From positions 1 to 5,013 of the forward strand of contig CAAFRK010000191.1 of the NCBI GenBank assembly GCA_900765235.1: 5,013 nucleotides of DNA, in the 5' to 3' direction. Positions 1-4,332 of the stretch are shown here, piece by piece (positions within the stretch are counted from its first letter, which is position 1; each line of letters begins with the position of its first letter). The notes beneath the pieces were generated by a model. It saw only the letters and a list, made by a program, of their open reading frames with translations, did no database searches and was not told the DNA's origin. Origin of the DNA: an uncultured Veillonella sp. GTDB lineage: Bacteria; Bacillota_C; Negativicutes; Veillonellales; Veillonellaceae. A program made the position numbers and the translations under genes.

Positions 1-4
1 AACT

Positions 5-1318
5 TTAGCCTACAAATTGTTGCCAAAACGGCATATATACATATTCTAAGAAGGTCCATACAAGCAGACCCGCTACAGCACCAACGATAGCACCATTAAT
101 GCGGATCCAGCTGAGATCGTCCTCCACCTTAGATTCAATAAAGTAAATAAATTTATCTGTACTGAGGCCACCTAATACTTGACGTATGATAGTTTCAATG
201 AGGTCATACCCTTGTTCAAGTACATAGTCGCCAATATCGTGTAAGGTTTTTTCAATACGATTTCTAAGATCGTCCGATTGACCGTATACATTCCATAATT
301 CAAGAGCAATATTAACTAAAACCTGAGCCGGAGTTTCTCCGTTTTCATCCCCTACGAGCAATAGTTCTTCTATATAAGGGCATAAATGATTTTCGATAAC
401 AGATTCCCAGTCTTGTTCGCGAATCCAACGTTCCCACGCTTCATTAAGAGCATCGCAGACTTCATGATTCTCTTCAATATTACGAATTGGTTCTACCCAT
501 TGTCGCAACCAAGCTGTTCGTTCGGGGCTATTGGGCCGTTTCCAGCTTTCCAGCATCGCATAGGCCTCTTGGACAATAGCCTCTGCCATTTCTTGATAGT
601 TTACTACATCGGTAGCTTCGGACATAGAAATAAGGAAATCAGACCAGAAGCCTTTTCGCTTTTTCTTATGTGCCTCTTCTGCTACGACAGCAGTAAGCCA
701 GGTAACCATAGCTGGATGATTAATCCGTTCTTGAATCACGTTTAGAACTTGCACAACCATACTTTCATAGCGATTATGCTCACATAAATCGAGTAATACG
801 TGTTTCAAAACGGGCACGAGAGAATGTTGTTGAAGCAATCCACGAATGCGTTTTGCCCCCCATTGTGCCCATTCTTCATTAGTTTGAGATTTCCATAAAA
901 GGTGTAGACCTTGATGAATCACAAGACGTGCTGCTCGCTGCCCCTCAGGAGACAACAAGAACTTCTCAAACAATGGCACAAATTGCACATTTTTTAATAA
1001 TACTTTACAACGCTCCTTGGTAAGCATCTTCGTCTCTACAAGTTTAATAACACCATTAATGAGGCGATCTTTATTGCGAGGAATTAGCGCTGTATGATAT
1101 GGGAAACCTAGTGGCTTACGGAATAATGCTGTTACAGCAAACCAGTCGGCCACACTGCCGATGAGGGCAGATTGAACAGCCCAGTACAACGGTTGATACC
1201 AACTTTCATAGCCAAAGAAAAATTGTCCTACAAAAGCAAAACAATACAATACGGCAGTCAAGCCTAAAATGCCATTAGCACGCTGTTTCAAGGTAAGGGA
1301 TTTCAAATAACTAATCAT
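5..1318 (-). CDS. DUF445 family membrane protein (downstream member of tandem pair)
   Basis: 437-residue protein of the DUF445 family (PF04286; relatives are E. coli YjiN and B. subtilis YheB), whose biochemical role is not established. The family signature is seen at residues 54-71 (GSVADWFAVTALFRKPLG), followed by a conserved basic stretch, RNKDR (81-85). A hydrophobic segment at about 15-35 should be a membrane helix and a second apolar stretch precedes the signature. The long middle (about 90-400) is polar, helical and rich in Glu, Arg and Trp. The C-terminus carries the family's RING-AIVGAVAG motif (from 406) leading into a last membrane helix at about 408-428, so the protein is probably anchored at both ends. 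The length is normal for the family. The start ATG overlaps the stop of the upstream DUF445 gene as ATGA (1315-1318), and a G-rich ribosome site (1324-1333) lies inside that gene's last codons, so translation is probably coupled. The stop TAA lies at 5-7, so the gene is complete. Family call is firm; function unknown. Confidence 0.93.
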   Translation of the reverse strand: MISYLKSLTLKQRANGILGLTAVLYCFAFVGQFFFGYESWYQPLYWAVQSALIGSVADWFAVTALFRKPLGFPYHTALIPRNKDRLINGVIKLVETKMLTKERCKVLLKNVQFVPLFEKFLLSPEGQRAARLVIHQGLHLLWKSQTNEEWAQWGAKRIRGLLQQHSLVPVLKHVLLDLCEHNRYESMVVQVLNVIQERINHPAMVTWLTAVVAEEAHKKKRKGFWSDFLISMSEATDVVNYQEMAEAIVQEAYAMLESWKRPNSPERTAWLRQWVEPIRNIEENHEVCDALNEAWERWIREQDWESVIENHLCPYIEELLLVGDENGETPAQVLVNIALELWNVYGQSDDLRNRIEKTLHDIGDYVLEQGYDLIETIIRQVLGGLSTDKFIYFIESKVEDDLSWIRINGAIVGAVAGLLVWTFLEYVYMPFWQQFVG

Positions 1319-2550
1319 TTGAGCACCCCCTCTACAATGAGGGTCAAACCGTATAAGGTGCCCCCAAGGACAGCCCCTATAAGGGAACCATTAATACGCA
1401 CCATTTGAAGATCATAGTACATTTTGCCGCGAACAATTTGAGTGATTTCATCAGGCGAATAGCGGGATAATTCTTGACCTACCACACTGTCGATGAGGGG
1501 GTTCAATTTCTGCAACCACGGAATACTACGCAACAAGAAGAACCGCTCAAACGGCGCCTGCTTGTCTGGATTCAACAAAATTTCGGTGCCGAGAACATTA
1601 AAGCGCTCCATAACGATGTCCATGAGGCGTTTCCAATCCAATGTATCCCCATCGATAAGTTTGCCTTCCCATTCTTCAAGAACCATTCTAATCCACTGAT
1701 TTTTATGTTCTTCGATGAAAGCTTGCCACTCTGTATTAGTTTCCAAATTATTAAAAAAGCGAATGGCTTGGCCCCATACATAGCGCCCCAATGCAGAGTC
1801 AATAGATTCATTTTCCTTCAAGAATTGAACGGCTTTTTTCTGTACCGTTTCTACCAATCGTTCTGGTGAAAGTCCATCTCCACCAAAGGCGATGGCCAAT
1901 TCGCGAAAGAAAGAATCCTTTGTATAAGTTTTCATAATGTCTAGCATGACGCGATACAAATACGGATATACCTGATTTGATGCGATAACACGCTGACATG
2001 TGCGGTTAAAATAAAGCCAAAACACGCTTGCTGTGTGACGTTCTAGCATACAACGACCAAAGAGAATAACAAGGGGTGTTGCTTTCCAGTTTGTAACCCC
2101 CTTATAAATGGCCTTATTAATCTCTTGGCGCATCGGTTCAATATCCATATGAGATAAAACTTGATTGCCCACACCGTACAAGAGATTTCGAATTTGAACT
2201 TGTCCCACATCGCTCATGCCGTATTCAACGATACGGACCATAACACGTTCTTTTTTGATAGCATAATACATCTGTGGCACGCGCAATAGCTCTTCGCTGA
2301 GCATAGTGCGGCCTATCTGAATTAATCGTTCCTTACTGCGCGGCAAGATTGCCGTTTTGAAAGGAATGCCTAAAGGCTTCGTAAAGAGAGCCGTTACTGC
2401 ATACCAGTCCGCGAGGCCGCCTATCATAGCTGCCCCAGAGATATGCATGATAAAGGCCCAAAATGTATCATGTCGCTGCGGATATGAAATTAAAAATATA
2501 ATAGCCATGACAACCAACAGGGTGGTTGCCACTGGTTTAGTTTTCATCAT
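1315..2550 (-). CDS. DUF445 family membrane protein (upstream member of tandem pair)
   Basis: 411-residue DUF445 protein, paralogous to the gene immediately downstream. It shows the same architecture: an N-terminal membrane helix at about 7-24, the signature GGLADWYAVTALFTKPLG at 44-61, the basic RSKER at 71-75, a long helical polar middle, and a C-terminal RINGSLIGAVLGG motif (from 385) running into a final membrane helix at about 387-407. The two copies have clearly diverged in the middle while keeping both conserved ends, which suggests an old duplication and possibly a two-subunit complex (inference). Start choice: the frame opens GTG-ATG-ATG. An AGGA site (2558-2561) lies 7 bases before the first ATG (2548-2550) but only 4 before the GTG (2551-2553), so the ATG is preferred; starting at the GTG would add one residue. 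The stop overlaps the next start by 4 bases. Biochemical function is unknown for the family. Confidence 0.92.
   Translation of the reverse strand: MMKTKPVATTLLVVMAIIFLISYPQRHDTFWAFIMHISGAAMIGGLADWYAVTALFTKPLGIPFKTAILPRSKERLIQIGRTMLSEELLRVPQMYYAIKKERVMVRIVEYGMSDVGQVQIRNLLYGVGNQVLSHMDIEPMRQEINKAIYKGVTNWKATPLVILFGRCMLERHTASVFWLYFNRTCQRVIASNQVYPYLYRVMLDIMKTYTKDSFFRELAIAFGGDGLSPERLVETVQKKAVQFLKENESIDSALGRYVWGQAIRFFNNLETNTEWQAFIEEHKNQWIRMVLEEWEGKLIDGDTLDWKRLMDIVMERFNVLGTEILLNPDKQAPFERFFLLRSIPWLQKLNPLIDSVVGQELSRYSPDEITQIVRGKMYYDLQMVRINGSLIGAVLGGTLYGLTLIVEGVLK
1324..1333 (-). promoter_or_regulatory. Ribosome-binding site inside the upstream gene, for the second DUF445 gene
   Basis: On the minus strand AGAGGGGGTG sits 5 bases before the downstream ATG, within the last codons (Glu-Gly-Val) of the upstream DUF445 gene. 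With the ATGA overlap it supports re-initiation by terminating ribosomes, which would keep the two proteins at linked levels. Confidence 0.65.
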
Positions 2551-2557
2551 CACTTGA

Positions 2558-2561
2558 TCCT
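2558..2561 (-). promoter_or_regulatory. Ribosome-binding site deciding the start of the upstream DUF445 gene
   Basis: Minus-strand AGGA, 7 bases from the ATG at 2548-2550. The in-frame GTG just before that ATG would be only 4 bases away, so the ATG is the better start. Confidence 0.5.
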
Positions 2562-2600
2562 AACTTACTCAATTACGCTTATAGACTGTTCCTATATAAC

Positions 2601-2620
2601 GTAGTGACCTCGAGGTCTAC
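2601..2620. repeat. Palindrome GACCTCGAGGTC with flanking paired bases, between hydrolase and DUF445 genes
   Basis: A perfect 12-base palindrome at 2606-2617 is extended by GTA (2601-2603) pairing with TAC (2618-2620), leaving a 2-base bulge. It is the only GC-rich element in a 95-base AT-rich gap. As RNA it could fold into a short hairpin after the hydrolase stop, but no T-run follows on the minus strand (GTTATATAGG), so it is a poor intrinsic terminator. It could instead be an operator for the DUF445 pair. Possible -10 boxes for that pair (TATAAG at 2578-2583, TATATA at 2593-2598) lie just downstream, but neither has a convincing -35. Confidence 0.5.
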
Positions 2621-2645
2621 TGACTTTCACACTTATATCTACAAT

Positions 2646-3347
2646 CTAAAATGTAGCCTCATCGCCATCTTTTTGAGGTTCCCAAATCGACACCTCCCCA
2701 AAGAGAGCTTTAAAGTACACAGACGGTGTCCATAATGGACCATTCAAATGCATTGGAATAAAGGCTTTATTCACCTGTACACGGCGCAAAAATTCAATAC
2801 TACCCCATTCCATAGCGTCTTCCAAACGATTGTCTACAGGGAACATCGCTACATCTACGGACAAGCCCTCTAATTCCTTGAACTCACGCCAAGCCATACG
2901 CTTTGCATCCGCATTGTTTTCTGGCGTATCACCAAGCCAATGCCACCAGTTAAGGTCTCCTGCATGGAAGATAGAGTCAGAGTCGATATTCGCCGTATTT
3001 GTCTTTATGTAAAAAGAGCCACCTTCATCGGTGCTGCCATACATATGGATGCCTACATCATCTAATAGTGCATCTTGGCCAGGGCGCATGGTAATACATT
3101 TTTTTACCTTGCTTTCTAATGGCACATCTTGATGGCAAATATAGCGCGTTTGAGGCCCATCAAATTCCGTAATGGATGGGTTAAAGTGATCTCCATGAGT
3201 GTGACTTACGAAGAACCAAAGTTCACGACCTCGTTTAGCCAACTGCCAAACAATATTATTAGGATCCTTATAATAATCAAACACATAGCAACGCTTACCA
3301 TCCTCTACGAGAAATCCGCTATGCGCTAAAAAAGTAACATGTAACAT
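2646..3347 (-). CDS. Metallo-beta-lactamase-fold hydrolase (COG2220/UlaG-like)
   Basis: 233-residue cytoplasmic protein (no signal peptide or membrane helix) with the metallo-beta-lactamase fold. Visible motifs are an N-terminal beta-strand with LAHSGFLVED (7-16), as in UlaG-like COG2220 proteins; the metal-binding HTHGDH (49-54); GSTDEGGSFYI (104-114), the strand that precedes the metal aspartate in this group; HAGDLNWWHW (128-137), holding the bridging Asp131; and the C-terminal metal ligand His200 in IPMHL. These support a two-metal hydrolase, but the substrate cannot be told from sequence. The Trp-rich LNWWHW-LGD patch after the aspartate is unusual for the superfamily and may shape the pocket. 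Start choice: the open frame begins at a TTG (3354-3356) only 2 bases from the AGAGG site, whereas the ATG at 3345-3347 is 11 bases away and gives a protein beginning at the first beta-strand, so ATG is used. It has its own extended -10 promoter. Membership of an operon with the DUF445 pair is possible but unproven. Confidence 0.9.
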   Translation of the reverse strand: MLHVTFLAHSGFLVEDGKRCYVFDYYKDPNNIVWQLAKRGRELWFFVSHTHGDHFNPSITEFDGPQTRYICHQDVPLESKVKKCITMRPGQDALLDDVGIHMYGSTDEGGSFYIKTNTANIDSDSIFHAGDLNWWHWLGDTPENNADAKRMAWREFKELEGLSVDVAMFPVDNRLEDAMEWGSIEFLRRVQVNKAFIPMHLNGPLWTPSVYFKALFGEVSIWEPQKDGDEATF

Positions 3348-3358
3348 TATTATCAATA

Positions 3359-3363
3359 CCTCT
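3359..3363 (-). promoter_or_regulatory. Ribosome-binding site of the hydrolase gene
   Basis: Minus-strand AGAGG lies 11 bases before the ATG at 3345-3347. This is a long but usable spacing. The in-frame TTG at 3354-3356 would be only 2 bases away, too close. Confidence 0.5.
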
Positions 3364-3397
3364 AATTTATTGAGAATTTATATCATTCGTATTTTTT

Positions 3398-3406
3398 ATT
3401 ATACCA
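3398..3406 (-). promoter_or_regulatory. Extended -10 promoter for the hydrolase gene
   Basis: On the minus strand the sequence is TGGTATAAT, a perfect TATAAT (3398-3403) with the TGn extension (3404-3406). No good -35 is found 16-18 bases upstream, as is usual for extended -10 promoters. The predicted transcript start near 3391 gives a leader of about 44 bases to the ATG at 3347. The hydrolase can therefore be transcribed independently of the regulator gene upstream. Confidence 0.6.
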
Positions 3407-3457
3407 TATTTTTCTAAATACATGGCATAAACAAATGGCTATTCATGACACATATAA

Positions 3458-3476
3458 AGGACTTTTTTAAAGTCTT
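3458..3476 (-). terminator. Weak AT-rich hairpin between regulator and hydrolase genes
   Basis: GACTTT (3460-3465) and AAAGTC (3469-3474) form a 6-base inverted repeat with a 3-base loop, stretched by a G-T and an A-T pair. On the minus strand it is followed by CTTTATATG, a short T-rich tail. It could act as a second, weak terminator for the regulator transcript, but the stem is mostly A-T and may not be functional. Confidence 0.25.
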
Positions 3477-3515
3477 ATCAAATATATAGTGCCCCATATG
3501 TATCATAATAAGGGC

Positions 3516-3553
3516 AGAAATGCCGCTGGCATTTCTTAGATGCGGCCAGCGGC
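3516..3553 (-). terminator. Two competing hairpins at the 3' end of the HxlR gene, possible terminator
   Basis: On the minus transcript the segment GCCAGCGGC (3522-3530) can pair in two ways. Upstream, it pairs with GCCGCTGGC (3545-3553), which encodes Ala-Ala-Gly near the protein end; this 9-bp GC-rich stem gains a GAAA/TTTC extension after a one-base bulge. Alternatively, AGAAATGCC (3528-3536) pairs perfectly with GGCATTTCT (3516-3524) around a 3-base loop. Both structures use the same bases, so they exclude each other, and both overlap or abut the stop codon at 3536-3538. The tail after them is GCCCTTATTATG, only moderately T-rich, so this is an atypical terminator. It is the best candidate for ending the regulator transcript before the hydrolase promoter. 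Confidence 0.45.
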
Positions 3554-3892
3554 TTTCATATAGTCGATATATTGGTTACCCCAGTTTTCAAGGGAAGCTA
3601 ATACAGTTTTAAAACCAGCTCCCACTTCGGTAAGGCTATATTCAACCTTTGGTGGAATGGTTCCATATACTTCACGATGTACAAGGCCGTCATCTTCCAT
3701 TTGGCGCAACGCTCTTGTAAGTGTAGCTTGTGTAATTGGATGTAATCTCCGCTCTAGTTCACGGAAGCGCACAGGACCTTCAGATAATTCGTGCATAATC
3801 AACAAAGACCATTTACCAGCCAATAACTTTTGGCTCGTTGCAAAAGGACACCGCCCCACTAAATCATGAACATTTACAAGTTGCTCTGCCAT
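3536..3892 (-). CDS. HxlR-family winged-helix transcriptional regulator
   Basis: 118-residue DNA-binding protein of the HxlR family (PF01638), which bind palindromic operators as dimers. Hallmarks are the Cys-Pro pair at 15-16, LAGKWSLLIMHELSEGPVRF (24-43) opening the winged helix, the recognition region HPITQATLTRALRQMEDDGLV (51-71), and the wing YGTIPPKVEYSLTEVG (76-91). The C-terminal helix (about 92-115) is the usual dimerisation helix. Cys15 is the only cysteine and matches the family cysteine that senses quinones, diamide or aldehydes in relatives such as B. subtilis YodB, so redox or electrophile sensing is possible. The gene diverges from the dioxygenase gene at 4333, a common regulator-target arrangement. 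Start choice: a perfect AAGGAG (3900-3905) is 7 bases from the ATG at 3890-3892 but only 1 base from the in-frame ATG at 3896-3898, so the inner ATG is used; the outer one would add two residues. The effector is not known. Confidence 0.93.
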   Translation of the reverse strand: MAEQLVNVHDLVGRCPFATSQKLLAGKWSLLIMHELSEGPVRFRELERRLHPITQATLTRALRQMEDDGLVHREVYGTIPPKVEYSLTEVGAGFKTVLASLENWGNQYIDYMKAAGRI

Positions 3893-3899
3893 TGTCATT

Positions 3900-3905
3900 C
3901 TCCTT
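3900..3905 (-). promoter_or_regulatory. Strong ribosome-binding site of the HxlR gene
   Basis: Minus-strand AAGGAG, a full match to the anti-Shine-Dalgarno core. It is 7 bases from the ATG at 3890-3892 and 1 base from the ATG at 3896-3898, which decides for the inner start. Confidence 0.75.
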
Positions 3906-3920
3906 ATATATCTAGCTTAA

Positions 3921-3961
3921 GTAGCTTGTTATAACAAAATTAACATCTATAACTAAGCTAC
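3921..3961. repeat. 13-base inverted repeat with one-base bulge around the regulator promoter
   Basis: GTAGCTT-GTTATA (3921-3933) is the reverse complement of TATAAC-T-AAGCTAC (3948-3961) apart from one extra T. The arms are separated by 14 bases. The left arm overlaps the palindrome at 3926-3937, so the region offers two spaced half-sites as well as one compact site. It could be a pair of operators or a hairpin in a long plus-strand leader. Confidence 0.5.
3926..3937. promoter_or_regulatory. Perfect palindrome TTGTTATAACAA, candidate HxlR operator over the regulator's -10 box
   Basis: A 12-base perfect palindrome centred 39-40 bases upstream of the regulator ATG. It contains, on the minus strand, TATAAC (3928-3933), the most plausible -10 box of the regulator gene, giving a leader of about 28 bases. 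The -35 is weak (TTAGTT at 17 bases). A dimeric HxlR protein bound here would block its own promoter, the typical autoregulatory layout for the family. The operator role is inferred from symmetry and position, not from a known consensus. Confidence 0.45.
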
Positions 3962-3974
3962 TCTTTATAGCTAC

Positions 3975-4021
3975 ACTACAATTTCTATTTCGGTATTAGA
4001 AATATTTCCACTTAATGTAGT
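3975..4021. repeat. Nested inverted repeats in the divergent region
   Basis: ATTTCTA (3981-3987) pairs with TAGAAAT (3997-4003) around 9 bases, and directly outside it ACTACA (3975-3980) pairs with TGTAGT (4016-4021). Together they make a 13-base-pair structure with a 12-base one-sided bulge. The arms are AT-rich and there is no T-run after them. The role is unknown; it may be a regulator site or chance in low-complexity sequence. Confidence 0.35.
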
Positions 4022-4123
4022 TCAAATCATATCACAATTTTTTAGAATTGCAAGTATTTTATAGTATCATTTTTTAGGGTACAATAATTTTTGAAAATAT
4101 TTTAATCAGTAAATATCACAATT

Positions 4124-4153
4124 CTATCATATTTGATAGTACCTATCTCAAAT
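4124..4153. repeat. Cluster of overlapping CTATC/GATAG inverted repeats, candidate operator
   Basis: Three alternating arms occur in 30 bases: CTATCA (4124-4129), TGATAG (4134-4139) and CTATC (4143-4147). The first two form a perfect 6-base inverted repeat around TATT, and the second and third form GATAG-TAC-CTATC. The latter also extends outward, with ATTTGA (4131-4136) opposite TCAAAT (4148-4153) allowing a 2-base bulge. It lies just upstream of the best TATAAT on the plus strand (4185-4190), where an operator or activator site for the dioxygenase gene would be expected. Confidence 0.4.
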
Positions 4154-4184
4154 AATTCTACTATTCAAAATATTTGCACCAATA

Positions 4185-4190
4185 TATAAT
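4185..4190 (+). promoter_or_regulatory. Candidate -10 box TATAAT for the dioxygenase gene (distal)
   Basis: A perfect TATAAT, with only a half-match -35 (TATTCA, 4162-4167, 17-base spacing). Use of it would give a leader of about 136 bases, in which GTTGGTGA (4218-4225) and TCATCAAC (4247-4254) could pair as RNA with one G-U. The weak -35 would fit a regulated promoter, but AT-rich DNA often contains this hexamer by chance. Confidence 0.35.
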
Positions 4191-4218
4191 AAACTCACTA
4201 ACTAAATACAATTATCGG

Positions 4219-4247
4219 TTGGTGAATCAATAACTATTAGATTTAAT
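4219..4247 (+). promoter_or_regulatory. Candidate middle promoter for the dioxygenase gene
   Basis: TTGGTG (4219-4224) and TTTAAT (4242-4247) are spaced by 17 bases. The -10 is a 5/6 match and the -35 is 3/6. It is weaker than the proximal candidate and is listed as an alternative. Confidence 0.2.
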
Positions 4248-4280
4248 CATCAACATTTATAGCTAAACAATTGTATCAAT

Positions 4281-4309
4281 TTTACAGCATTAAACAGATT
4301 ACACATTAT
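4281..4309 (+). promoter_or_regulatory. Candidate proximal promoter for the dioxygenase gene
   Basis: TTTACA (4281-4286, 5/6 of the -35 consensus) and CATTAT (4304-4309, 4/6 of the -10) are spaced by exactly 17 bases. The predicted transcript start near 4315 gives a short leader that still contains the ribosome site at 4323-4328. By spacing it is the best -35/-10 pair on this strand. Confidence 0.4.
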
Positions 4310-4322
4310 CAATTGAAGGATT

Positions 4323-4328
4323 AGGTGA
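4323..4328 (+). promoter_or_regulatory. Ribosome-binding site of the dioxygenase gene
   Basis: AGGTGA lies 4 bases before the ATG at 4333-4335 (5 bases counted from AGGTG). A second purine-rich AAGGA (4316-4320) is 12 bases away. Both support the ATG at 4333 over the in-frame ATG at 4342. Confidence 0.6.
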
Positions 4329-4332
4329 TATT

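Larger units (their letters stand above)
3893..4332. other. Divergent AT-rich control region between HxlR regulator and dioxygenase
   Basis: About 440 bases without a credible gene, much richer in A+T than the flanking coding sequence, with frequent stops in all frames. It holds the ribosome site and probable promoter of the regulator at the left end, at least three inverted-repeat clusters (3921-3961, 3975-4021, 4124-4153), and several candidate plus-strand promoters at the right. It is longer than two simple promoters need. No tRNA or riboswitch pattern was recognised. A small RNA cannot be excluded. Confidence 0.6.

Noticed and set aside
386..745. Plus-strand open frame of 119 codons inside the first DUF445 gene
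   Set aside because: It lies wholly antisense to a well-supported gene, has no ribosome site and its product shows no family features; a shadow frame.
1474..1869. Plus-strand open frame of 131 codons inside the second DUF445 gene
   Set aside because: Antisense to a conserved coding region, with low-complexity, cysteine- and phenylalanine-rich composition typical of a shadow frame.
3414..3506. Minus-strand 30-residue open frame between regulator and hydrolase
   Set aside because: It has no ribosome site before its ATG, contains the candidate weak hairpin and stops just before the hydrolase promoter; no recognisable product.
3657..3869. Plus-strand 70-codon frame opposite the HxlR gene
   Set aside because: The minus frame carries all the HxlR motifs; this one is its antisense shadow.
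4218..4254. Possible riboswitch-like leader hairpin (GTTGGTGA/TCATCAAC) before the dioxygenase
   Set aside because: A single imperfect 8-base stem with no recognised aptamer core, and it would be outside the transcript if the proximal promoter is used.
3964..4265. Direct repeat TTTATAGCTA at 3964-3973 and 4256-4265
   Set aside because: Ten bases of AT-rich sequence repeated once in about 440 bases is within what chance could give, and the flanks do not match.
3893..4332. Possible mobile-element remnant or attachment site in the long AT-rich gap
   Set aside because: No terminal repeats, target-site duplication, transposase fragment or tRNA end was found; a divergent promoter region explains it better.
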